From NCBI GenBank assembly GCA_030642995.1, contig DAOWMR010000242.1:1-5118 (forward strand): a stretch of DNA of 5,118 bases, in the 5' to 3' direction. The position numbers and the translations under genes were made by a program. This DNA comes from Spirochaetales bacterium. GTDB lineage: Bacteria > Spirochaetota > Spirochaetia > DSM-27196 > SLST01. Below are positions 1 to 5,118 of this stretch, piece after piece. Below the pieces are notes generated by a model. The model ran no database searches. It was not told the DNA's origin and saw only the letters and a program-made list of their open reading frames with translations. Each line of letters starts with the position of its first letter. The stretch's first letter is position 1.

Positions 1-431
1 GCCTTGCAGATTTCGTCGGCTCGTGCGAACTCTTCACGAGTGGTTGCCTTGCGGATATCGTGGCTCACCGGCTGGACTAAATTCACCGGAGCTTGCTGGA
101 TTTCCAAAACCATCACGGCCTCCGCCGGTTCCTCCTGGAACTCGTGCAAGCGCAGGCGCTCCTTCAGATCCGGCGGGGTGTCATGGCTGAAGTGTTTCCA
201 TTCCACCGTGTAGCCAAGTTCTTGAAATCGATCCTTCTATCTGTGAATCTCTGCGTCTGCACTATCGACGGAGAGACGGCTGAAGAGCACCGTCCCTGCC
301 TTTTCGCCGTGCCACAGATACCGGACCGCGGTCTCAGTCTCTTCCCGTTCGGAAAGGGCGTCGGAGACATGAATTCGTTGATGGGTGTCGTACTCCTGCC
401 GAAACTGGTCCATATTCATCGTGCGTACCAT
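1..431 (-). pseudogene. GNAT-family N-acetyltransferase, interrupted by in-frame TAG, 3' end outside window
   Basis: The product resembles a subfamily of GNAT proteins, which move an acetyl group from acetyl-CoA to an amine; the substrate is unknown. Reading from the ATG at 431 gives 64 residues (FRQEYDTHQRI near the start, then a segment ending DAEIHR), then TAG at 239-237. The same frame then stays open for 78 codons to the edge: KDRFQELGYTVEWK, HDTPPDLKERLRLHEF, EEPAEAVMVLEI, DIRKATTREEFARADEICK. Recalled family members continue unbroken here, with a charged helix, the EWK..HD.P.DL..RL block, an EEPEA strand, and then the start of the GNAT domain proper. The TAG falls where a Gln would fit, so one CAG-to-TAG change explains it. 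No Shine-Dalgarno is evident; ATGs at 419 and 413 are alternative starts, and 413 fits the family N-terminus best. A recent pseudogene is most likely; sequencing error or amber readthrough are alternatives. The acetyl-CoA-binding region is probably beyond the window. Confidence 0.72.
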
Positions 432-507
432 TTCCAGTTTGTGTGCTCAACGCATTTCCGGCGACGTTCAAGCTGACTGCGAAGAGCCGGGGTGCATTCA
501 GTTTCCC

Positions 508-526
508 GATCCGGGCCGCCCGGATC
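508..526. repeat. Perfect 19-nt palindrome in divergent intergenic region
   Basis: GATCCGGGC at 508-516 and GCCCGGATC at 518-526 are exact reverse complements around a single C at 517. The element lies in the 158-bp spacer (432-589) between the minus-strand GNAT gene and the plus-strand transporter, about 50 bp upstream of a possible -35 box. The symmetry and position suit a dimeric regulator's operator. As RNA it could form a seven-pair stem with a GCCGC loop, but there is no U-tract for an intrinsic terminator. Apart from this and the possible promoter, I see nothing convincing in the spacer; the reading frames that cross it do not look like protein. Confidence 0.6.
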
Positions 527-554
527 AAGTTCCCGGCGAGAGCCGAGACGTGTG

Positions 555-582
555 TTCGCCCCACTGTCGCTTCGTGTACATT
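555..582 (+). promoter_or_regulatory. Possible promoter of the transporter/PLP-enzyme operon
   Basis: TACATT at 577-582 matches four of six positions of the -10 consensus and fits TANNNT. A weak -35 candidate, TTCGCC at 555-560 (three of six), lies 16 bp upstream. The -10 ends seven bases before the GTG at 590, the usual distance to a transcription start. If real, the mRNA would begin at or next to the start codon and be leaderless, which agrees with the lack of a Shine-Dalgarno. This is inference from spacing only. Confidence 0.3.
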
Positions 583-589
583 ACATATC

Positions 590-1504
590 GTGGCAAGCAT
601 CTTCCGTCGATCTCATCTCCCAGCCGTCCTGCTCTTGAGCTTCTTTTTCGGCACCACCCTTGTGGTCAGCCGATTCAGCCTTGGGCAATTCCATCCCTTC
701 ACATACGTTGCCCTTCGCTTACCGATTGCCGCGGGTCTTGCGCTGCTGTGGACCTGGCTGCGCTATCATCGACTCCCTCGGGGCCGATCGATCTGGATTC
801 ACGGTTCGATTGTCGGACTATTCGCAACGGCGGCGCCCATGCTCACTTTCGTGACGGCGTTGCAGTATCAGTCCAGTGGTGTGACGGCGCTCTTCATCAC
901 CCTCACACCCATTTCCGCCATGATCTACGCCCACTTCCGGCTCCCCGATGATCGGATGACGGCGAGAAAGGTTATTGGGGCGCTTGTATCGTTTGCCGGC
1001 GTGGGACTGCTTTTGGCTACGGGGGAAACCGGGCTCGGTGAGACGCACTGGGAGGGTTTCGCCCTGGTGCTCTTCGGTGTGGCGGCAAACGGCTTCGGGA
1101 TTGTCCACGTGCGCAAGTATCTCTCGAATGCGGAGAGCCTGGACATTACGGCAGTTCGATTGGTGGCCGCCGCCCTCGTTGCCATCCCCCTGGCGTGGAT
1201 TGTGGACGGTTTTGATCTCAGTCGGGTTCAGTGGACCGGGGTTATTGCCGTCATCTACGCGGTACTACCGGGCGCCCTCTTCGGCTTTCTTCTCTACTCG
1301 TTCCTCGTCGTCCACTTCGGACCTTCCAAAGCCACTCAGACAGAATATCTCGTGCCCGTGGTGACCGTTGTCATCGGGGCAATCTTCCTGCACGAGCAGG
1401 TCTCCCTGATCGTCATCGTCGGAATGGCAACCGTGTTCACCGGGATCGCCATTGCCACCTGGCGCAAATCGATCCCGGGGCGGTCGCAAGTGAGGTGCAG
1501 GTGA
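590..1504 (+). CDS. EamA/DMT-family transporter
   Basis: A 304-residue inner-membrane protein of the drug/metabolite transporter superfamily, with about ten hydrophobic segments (near residues 10-28, 36-54, 68-88, 93-112, 123-141, 150-168, 180-200, 212-235, 243-262, 266-285) forming two EamA repeats. The second repeat has the typical FGPSKATQTEYLVPVV stretch (243-258) followed by a hydrophobic segment and LHEQ. Length fits the usual 280-310. GTG at 590 is the chosen start: it puts a short basic stretch (RRSH) before the first membrane helix. The frame is open back to an ATG at 443, but those 49 extra residues are non-hydrophobic and unlike the family. No Shine-Dalgarno precedes 590. Its TGA overlaps the next gene's GTG, so the two are probably translated together. 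Substrate is unknown; some DMT members export amino acids (RhtA: threonine/homoserine), which would fit the neighbour. Confidence 0.88.
   Translation: MASIFRRSHLPAVLLLSFFFGTTLVVSRFSLGQFHPFTYVALRLPIAAGLALLWTWLRYHRLPRGRSIWIHGSIVGLFATAAPMLTFVTALQYQSSGVTALFITLTPISAMIYAHFRLPDDRMTARKVIGALVSFAGVGLLLATGETGLGETHWEGFALVLFGVAANGFGIVHVRKYLSNAESLDITAVRLVAAALVAIPLAWIVDGFDLSRVQWTGVIAVIYAVLPGALFGFLLYSFLVVHFGPSKATQTEYLVPVVTVVIGAIFLHEQVSLIVIVGMATVFTGIAIATWRKSIPGRSQVRCR
1492..1497 (+). promoter_or_regulatory. Ribosome binding site of the PLP-dependent enzyme
   Basis: GAGGTG ends three bases before the GTG at 1501 and lies inside the last codons of the transporter gene. Measured from the GAGG core the spacing is five bases, which is adequate. 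It fixes the start at 1501, where the GTG shares two bases with the transporter's TGA at 1502-1504. Confidence 0.65.
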
Positions 1505-2583
1505 GCGCGCCCCTCTGGTTCTTTGACGCAGCCGGAAACCGGTACCCCGCGGACGGCCTGGTCTGGCGCGCTGATGACGACACCCCCTTCGTCCTCCATC
1601 CGACAATCGATGCACTTTCTGAAATCGAATTTCCTCTCGTGTCGATTGGGGAGTCGTCCACGCCGCTCATCCCCATCCGGTTGGCCGGTCGAGAGTACGA
1701 CTGCAAGCTGGAGTTTCGTCAGCCGTCGGGCTCCTTCAAGGATCGCGGCGCTCAGATGATGGTGAGTGCGCTCAAGCACCTCGGGGTGGGCGCCGTTGTG
1801 GAAGATTCGTCGGGAAACGCCGGCGCCGCTCTCGCCACCTACGCCGCCGCCGCCGGGATGGCGTGCACCATTGTGATCCCGAGAAGCGCCCGTGGGCCCG
1901 TAGTGACCCAAATCAGCATGACCGGCGCCCCGTTCCTCCGGGTTCCCGGCCCGCGCCACCAAGCAACCGAGCTTGCCCGGAAAATGGCCGGCGAACTCTA
2001 CTACGCCTCCCACATCTACAACCCGCTCTTCTACGCGGGCACCGCACGGCTCGCCGATGAACTGATCGACTCGGGGTCCGTTCCCGATACTATCATCCTC
2101 CCCGTGGGCAACGGCACCCTCCTCCTCGGCCTCTACCACGGCTTCAAACGCCGGGGGGCGGTTCCCCGGCTGATCGCCGCGCAGCTCGCCGGCATGGATC
2201 CAATCACGCGGGAGTTCCGACACCGGGGTGTGGCAATATCGCTCGGCGAATCGCGTGCCGCCGAAGCTCGCTCCGTCCGTCACGTCCGGACGTCGACGCG
2301 ACCCGCTCGTCTGGCCGCCCGGATCGCCCCGGGCATAGCGACGGCGCATCCGGCCCGCCTCCATGAGATTGTGGAGGCGCTTCAGGAAAGCGGCGGTGAG
2401 GCGGTGTCCGTTGAGGCTCCGGCCGTGATCACCGCTCAGAGAACGCTCGCCGAACATGGTATCTATGTGGAGTCAACATCGGGCGTGGCTGTAGCGGCCG
2501 CCGAGTTTCTGGATGTTTCCGGCCGGTTTGGAACGAGCGAGCGGATTATGATTATCCTGACCGGGAGCGGACTGAAGCGCTGA
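1501..2583 (+). CDS. Threonine synthase-like PLP-dependent enzyme (fold type II)
   Basis: A 360-residue cytoplasmic enzyme of the tryptophan synthase beta/threonine synthase superfamily. Visible landmarks: GESSTPLIPI; SGSFKDRG with the presumed Schiff-base lysine K80; SSGNAGAALATYAAAAGM with cofactor-contacting N106; the phosphate-binding loop PVGNGTLLLG at 201-210; HGIYVESTSG; and ILTGSGLK with T354, the expected partner of the pyridine nitrogen. SFKDRG, PVGN and TGxGLK point to threonine synthase (O-phosphohomoserine to threonine) rather than serine racemase or cysteine synthase. Length matches the short class (about 350). However, this subgroup includes enzymes of untested reaction, and no hom or thrB genes are in the window, so thrC is not assigned. 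Residues 237-274 are oddly arginine-rich. The GTG start overlaps the upstream transporter's stop. The 3' end overlaps the convergent transporter gene by 32 bp, leaving no room for an intrinsic terminator between the genes. Confidence 0.87.
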   Translation: MSAPLWFFDAAGNRYPADGLVWRADDDTPFVLHPTIDALSEIEFPLVSIGESSTPLIPIRLAGREYDCKLEFRQPSGSFKDRGAQMMVSALKHLGVGAVVEDSSGNAGAALATYAAAAGMACTIVIPRSARGPVVTQISMTGAPFLRVPGPRHQATELARKMAGELYYASHIYNPLFYAGTARLADELIDSGSVPDTIILPVGNGTLLLGLYHGFKRRGAVPRLIAAQLAGMDPITREFRHRGVAISLGESRAAEARSVRHVRTSTRPARLAARIAPGIATAHPARLHEIVEALQESGGEAVSVEAPAVITAQRTLAEHGIYVESTSGVAVAAAEFLDVSGRFGTSERIMIILTGSGLKR

Positions 2584-3454
2584 GGAATTCCCAGAGCTGT
2601 GAGGTGAGGACCCCGACCACAATGACGCTCGCCCCGAGAATCTCAATCGATTCCATTCTCTCAGCCAGAATCACCCGTCCGAAGAATGCCGCGAACACCG
2701 GCTCGAGTGCGTAGATCGTCGTGGCCCGAATGGGTGTGGTTCGTGCCTGCACTACCGTCTGGATTCCGAGTGCCCCCACGGTACCGATGACCGCAAGAAA
2801 AGCGATGGCCATCAGGAGTTCCTGGGTCGGGACGAATCGCATCGGTTCAATTCCTGTGGCGCCGGCCACGAGGGCCGCTGCGCCGGCCACAAGACCCGCA
2901 ACCGCAAACTCGCCTGGTACGAACAGTATCGGGTTGTGCCGACGTGAGAACTTGTCCACGAGCACCACGAAAAAGGCGAGCGTCACTGCCGCGCCGAGGG
3001 TCAGCATGTCTCCTTTGTTCCACCCTCCTGCTTTCCACGGTTGGGTAAGAATCGCCGTTCCTATCAAAACGATTGCGAGACCGACCAAATTGCCGACCGA
3101 CAGCCGCCGATCCGTGATCAGGCGTTGTAGCGGCGGGACGAACACGGCGAAAAGATAGGTGACAAATGCCGATCGAGCCGCTGTTGTGTATTGCAGACCA
3201 ACGGTTTGCAGGCTGTAGGCGGCGGCCAGAAAGAGACCGAGGACAACGCCGGGCAGGAGCGCTTTCCAGAACTTGTGGCCAAGGAGCGCAAGGACCGGCG
3301 CAACAATGAGAGCCGATCCGATGAACCGGATCGCAATGAGAAGCAGCGGCGAGATGAACTGAAGACCGCCGCGCGTCACTGAGAAGGTGGCCCCCCAAAT
3401 GATCGTCACGACAACGAGCACCGCTTCGCCGGTGACCCGGCGCCTGTCCAGCAT
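2552..3454 (-). CDS. EamA/DMT-family transporter (second)
   Basis: A 300-residue polytopic inner-membrane protein with two EamA repeats and about ten hydrophobic segments (near residues 8-26, 33-55, 63-83, 90-110, 117-135, 150-167, 176-198, 211-230, 238-258, 264-288). The N-terminal TIIWGATFSVTR segment and TPIRATTIYALEPVFAAFF (240-258) are the typical first-helix and second-repeat signatures; LAERME follows. Length is normal. ATG at 3454 places a short basic leader (MLDRRR) before the first helix; no Shine-Dalgarno is visible, but TAGTCT lies seven bases upstream. It looks only distantly related to the transporter at 590-1504, so recent duplication is unlikely. It is transcribed toward the threonine synthase-like gene and its TAA (2554-2552) lies inside that gene. 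Substrate unknown; small-metabolite or amino-acid efflux is the usual family guess. Confidence 0.9.
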   Translation of the reverse strand: MLDRRRVTGEAVLVVVTIIWGATFSVTRGGLQFISPLLLIAIRFIGSALIVAPVLALLGHKFWKALLPGVVLGLFLAAAYSLQTVGLQYTTAARSAFVTYLFAVFVPPLQRLITDRRLSVGNLVGLAIVLIGTAILTQPWKAGGWNKGDMLTLGAAVTLAFFVVLVDKFSRRHNPILFVPGEFAVAGLVAGAAALVAGATGIEPMRFVPTQELLMAIAFLAVIGTVGALGIQTVVQARTTPIRATTIYALEPVFAAFFGRVILAERMESIEILGASVIVVGVLTSQLWEFLSASVRSRSG

Positions 3455-3461
3455 GAACGGG

Positions 3462-3490
3462 AGACTACCACGTCACTCGATCGATTGAAA
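3462..3490 (-). promoter_or_regulatory. Possible promoter of the second transporter
   Basis: On the minus strand, TAGTCT (3467-3462) fits TANNNT and ends seven bases before the ATG at 3454. A weak -35 candidate, TTTCAA (3490-3485, three of six), lies 17 bp upstream. The spacing would give a leaderless or nearly leaderless mRNA, matching the lack of a Shine-Dalgarno. The hexamers are poor matches, so this is tentative. Confidence 0.25.
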
Positions 3491-3513
3491 ATGATCAACG
3501 AGCGCTGTACCAT
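3485..3513 (+). promoter_or_regulatory. Probable promoter of the lipoprotein-FecR operon
   Basis: TTGAAA at 3485-3490 matches five of six positions of the -35 consensus. TACCAT at 3508-3513 matches four of six of the -10 consensus, after an ideal 17-bp spacer. Transcription would start near 3520, giving a leader of about ten bases that begins at the GGGGGAG ribosome binding site. This is the best sigma-70-type promoter I see in the window. Its -35 covers the same six bases as the tentative minus-strand -35, and a TCGATCGA palindrome (3477-3484) lies directly beside it. Confidence 0.45.
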
Positions 3514-3519
3514 CAACGT

Positions 3520-3526
3520 GGGGGAG
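3520..3526 (+). promoter_or_regulatory. Ribosome binding site of the first lipoprotein
   Basis: GGGGGAG ends three bases before the ATG at 3530. It decides the start against a TTG at 3485 in the same frame, which would add 15 residues in front of the signal peptide and which coincides with the predicted -35 box. Confidence 0.55.
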
Positions 3527-3529
3527 CCC

Positions 3530-3988
3530 ATGAAAACACGATATTTGGCGGCGACGGCTTTGGTCGTTTTGCTGCTCGGGGCCTGTGTGACGGCCCCGCC
3601 GTCACAGAACGAAGGCCGGGTTGCTGAGGTGATAGAGCTGATCAACGACGGGTCGGTTGAGGCCCTGGTGAATCAGAGCCACGTGCCCTTCTTTTTCGAC
3701 GCCGAACTCCTGGTCCGGTCGACCGATATCGACCTGATGTGGAGTGGACTCCGAAAAGCGGGGTTTGAAATTGCGCCGGTAGGCTTTGCGGTGGAACCCG
3801 CCGGACCCGCCGACTATCCGCGCATAGCCGACACCTTTGACATGGAGAGTTTCTTTTCGCCGGCCGGCTACTTCCCGGAAGATGCCGGGTGGGTCGTTGT
3901 CGATTCCTCGGCCGGTCAGATGCTGATCCTGCTCGGTGACCGGATCGGCCGACTTCCCGTGATCTTCGGGATTGCGAGGGTACGCTGA
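3530..3988 (+). CDS. Lipoprotein of unknown function
   Basis: A 152-residue precursor. The signal peptide MKTRYLAATALVVLLLGAC has a basic start, a hydrophobic core and an LGAC lipobox, so C19 would be lipidated and the protein anchored in the envelope facing away from the cytoplasm. After a short linker (VTAPPSQNEG) comes an acidic domain of about 125 residues: first a mostly helical part (VAEVIELINDGSVEALVNQS, then DLMWSGLRKAGF), then a strand-rich end (WVVVDSSAGQMLILLGDRIG, PVIFGIARV). That helix-then-sheet order loosely recalls the NTF2/SnoaL-like fold, but this is a guess and I recognise no family or catalytic motif. It is first in a probable three-gene envelope operon: its TGA shares one base with the FecR gene's ATG, so stable co-translation is likely. 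Lipoprotein status is much surer than any function. Confidence 0.85.
   Translation: MKTRYLAATALVVLLLGACVTAPPSQNEGRVAEVIELINDGSVEALVNQSHVPFFFDAELLVRSTDIDLMWSGLRKAGFEIAPVGFAVEPAGPADYPRIADTFDMESFFSPAGYFPEDAGWVVVDSSAGQMLILLGDRIGRLPVIFGIARVR
3976..3980 (+). promoter_or_regulatory. Ribosome binding site of the FecR-domain gene
   Basis: GAGGG lies in the last codons of the first lipoprotein gene, seven bases before the ATG at 3988. The spacing is near ideal and supports this start, which overlaps the upstream stop as TGATG. Confidence 0.65.
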
Positions 3989-5001
3989 TGAAACGGATCA
4001 TACTCATTCTGTTGGCTCTTGCGTTGTGTGGTGGGGCGGCCTTCGCACAGGACGCGGAGATCGTGTACGTTGACTATCCCGAAGTGGAGATCAAGCGGCC
4101 CGGTCGTGTGGCGATCCTTGCCGATTTCGGCGATGAGCTCCATGCCGGGGACAGCGTCATTACCACCCGGTTCGGCGAAGCCGAGCTCGAGCTTGCCGAC
4201 GGCGGTACCGTCTCAATTGCGCGTGACACCATCTACCAGATCCAGGTGATTCAGTCGGGCGGGGAGCCACAGACGGTGATGAGCGTTGCACTCGGCTCCG
4301 TGCGATTCAAGTTCAGCACCATTGTCGGTCGACGTGAACCGGTTGTTGGTGTGCCCACCGCTGTCGCGGGCGTCCGGGGCACCGAGTTCACCGCTTACGT
4401 CGCCGCCGATGGGGCAACGGTCTTTGTTGTGGAAGAGGGCAAGGTGGACGTTTCCGCGGGCGGCGGAGTCGTGCAACTTGTCGGAGGGCAGGGGGTTGAG
4501 GTAGTTCCCGGTGAGCGGCCGGGAGAACCGTTTGACGCCCTCAAACGCGCGTTCGATTTCAGCGCGTACAATGACGAACGCATGGGTGAGTTGCTCCGAA
4601 ATCCGGAGCGGGCCGTAATCGGGCACACTCGACGCCTTGCCGAGTTTGCCGATCAGATTGAGATTCTCATTCCGCTCTACGAGGAGTACAAGGCGCTTCT
4701 GGACGCGGCAAACACGAAACTTGAGACCCTTGAAGGCGATGCGCGACAAACCTTCTTTGAGAACGAACTCGTCCCGATCCGCGCGCAGACCGCCGACTAC
4801 TTCAACACTATGCGATTCTACGCACTCTCCGGCCTCTCACTGCGGCGGTACGTCCTCGGCCGCATGTATCTCCTGCTCTCTCTCGAGTATTTTGATATCC
4901 CGGCAGATACGACCTACCAGGGATTTCTCACTGCGTACGATGAGGCACTCGTCATCTACGAGAGCCGGATTGTACCGGTTCTTGATCCGAGCGATCTATG
5001 A
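3988..5001 (+). CDS. Secreted FecR-domain protein with C-terminal helical domain
   Basis: A 337-residue precursor. Residues 1-20 form a type I signal peptide with cleavage expected at AFA|QD; C14 does not sit in a lipobox, so a soluble periplasmic protein is expected. Residues about 50-160 form a FecR-type beta domain: AGDSVITTRFGEAELEL, then DGGTVSIARDT, LGSVRFKF, the hallmark VAGVRGTEFTAYV (G128-V129-R130-G131-T132-E133) and VVEEGKVDVS. From about 185 to the end the chain turns helical and rich in Leu, Glu, Tyr and Arg, possibly a partner-binding domain. Classical FecR is an inner-membrane anti-sigma regulator with a cytoplasmic N-terminus, next to fecI and fecA. Here there is a cleavable signal, no such anchor and no sigma factor nearby, so iron signalling should not be assumed. 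Spirochaetes, as I recall, carry many FecR proteins of this build. The gene is tightly packed between two lipoprotein genes. Confidence 0.88.
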   Translation: MKRIILILLALALCGGAAFAQDAEIVYVDYPEVEIKRPGRVAILADFGDELHAGDSVITTRFGEAELELADGGTVSIARDTIYQIQVIQSGGEPQTVMSVALGSVRFKFSTIVGRREPVVGVPTAVAGVRGTEFTAYVAADGATVFVVEEGKVDVSAGGGVVQLVGGQGVEVVPGERPGEPFDALKRAFDFSAYNDERMGELLRNPERAVIGHTRRLAEFADQIEILIPLYEEYKALLDAANTKLETLEGDARQTFFENELVPIRAQTADYFNTMRFYALSGLSLRRYVLGRMYLLLSLEYFDIPADTTYQGFLTAYDEALVIYESRIVPVLDPSDL

Positions 5002-5006
5002 GGTGG
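5000..5006 (+). promoter_or_regulatory. Ribosome binding site of the second lipoprotein
   Basis: GAGGTGG overlaps the FecR stop codon (TGA at 4999-5001) and lies six bases before the ATG at 5013. It decides the start against an in-frame ATG at 4998, which has no ribosome binding site and would add five residues (MRWFT). Confidence 0.7.
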
Positions 5007-5012
5007 TTCACC

Positions 5013-5118
5013 ATGAAACGTGTTGTCCTAATCACTGCTGTCGCGGTCGTCGGCGTTCTTGCCGGAACGCTCACCGGGTGTGAGTTCACGCCACCTGCGA
5101 CACCACAGGCGCAGGTCC
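5013..5118 (+). CDS. Second lipoprotein, 5' part only
   Basis: The window ends after 35 complete codons. They encode MKRVVLITAVAVVGVLAGTL followed by TGCEFTPPATPQAQV. The basic start, hydrophobic core and LTGC lipobox predict signal peptidase II processing and lipidation at C22. A Pro/Thr-rich linker of the kind that tethers lipoproteins begins right after it. The gene follows the FecR gene with an 11-bp gap and a strong ribosome binding site, so it probably belongs to the same transcript. The mature domain is outside the window, so no function can be given. Confidence 0.75.
   Translation, partial: MKRVVLITAVAVVGVLAGTLTGCEFTPPATPQAQV

Noticed and set aside
508..526. Intrinsic terminator formed by the palindrome
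   Set aside because: No T-tract follows on either strand, and it lies upstream of both flanking genes rather than after one.
443..589. N-terminal extension of the first transporter from the ATG at 443
   Set aside because: The 49 added residues are non-hydrophobic, precede what should be the first membrane helix, have no ribosome binding site and would cover the palindrome and the promoter candidate.
334..600. 88-codon minus-strand frame across the divergent spacer
   Set aside because: It overlaps the GNAT gene in another frame, has no ribosome binding site and resembles no family I know.
1336..2457. 373-codon minus-strand open frame opposite the threonine synthase-like gene
   Set aside because: It is long only because of GC-rich codon usage on the other strand. 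Its translation is low-complexity (Gly, Arg, His), while the plus strand carries clear catalytic motifs.
3485..3529. TTG start for the first lipoprotein
   Set aside because: It would put 15 polar residues before the signal peptide and coincides with the -35 box; ATG at 3530 has a ribosome binding site.
4213..4749. 178-codon minus-strand frame opposite the FecR gene
   Set aside because: It is a shadow: the plus strand has a signal peptide and FecR motifs throughout, and the minus translation has no recognisable features.
3988..5001. FecR gene as part of a FecIRA iron-uptake signalling system
   Set aside because: There is no sigma factor or TonB-dependent receptor in the window, and the protein has a cleavable signal peptide instead of a cytoplasmic anti-sigma N-terminus.
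4998..5012. ATG at 4998 as start of the second lipoprotein (ATGA overlap with the FecR stop)
   Set aside because: No ribosome binding site lies upstream, whereas GAGGTGG is well placed for the ATG at 5013. The overlap cannot be fully excluded.

Overview
This GC-rich window most resembles a chromosomal segment of a Spirochaetota bacterium. The best clue is the right-hand cluster: a FecR-domain protein with a cleavable signal peptide and a long helical tail, between two short lipoproteins. This FecR type is, as far as I recall, common in free-living spirochaetes. The assignment is inference; the other genes (EamA transporters, a threonine synthase-like enzyme, a GNAT protein) are phylogenetically uninformative. 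There are no RNA genes, CRISPR arrays, insertion sequences or phage genes.

Layout. Positions 1-431 (minus strand, running off the left edge) hold a GNAT-type acetyltransferase interrupted by one in-frame TAG. The sequence remains recognisable family sequence in the same frame on both sides of the stop. A 158-bp divergent spacer (432-589) contains a perfect 19-nt palindrome and a possible promoter. On the plus strand, an EamA/DMT transporter (590-1504) is joined by a GTGA stop/start overlap to a PLP-dependent threonine synthase-like enzyme (1501-2583). A second EamA transporter (2552-3454, minus) converges on this pair, and the two 3' ends overlap by 32 bp.

From a 75-bp divergent spacer (3455-3529), an envelope operon runs right: a lipoprotein of unknown function (3530-3988), the FecR-domain protein (3988-5001) and a second lipoprotein (from 5013, cut by the right edge). 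The first two overlap by one base (TGATG), and the third has a strong ribosome binding site on the FecR stop codon, so the three are probably co-expressed.

How the genes work together: the transporter/PLP-enzyme pair is translationally coupled and may link amino-acid synthesis or breakdown to export, since some DMT proteins (RhtA) export threonine and homoserine. The three envelope genes probably act together outside the inner membrane, but their role cannot be read from sequence. I see no convincing new defence, mobile or biosynthetic system. The points most worth a second look are the amber codon in the GNAT gene, the palindrome at 508-526, the transporter-enzyme coupling and the lipoprotein-FecR-lipoprotein cluster.
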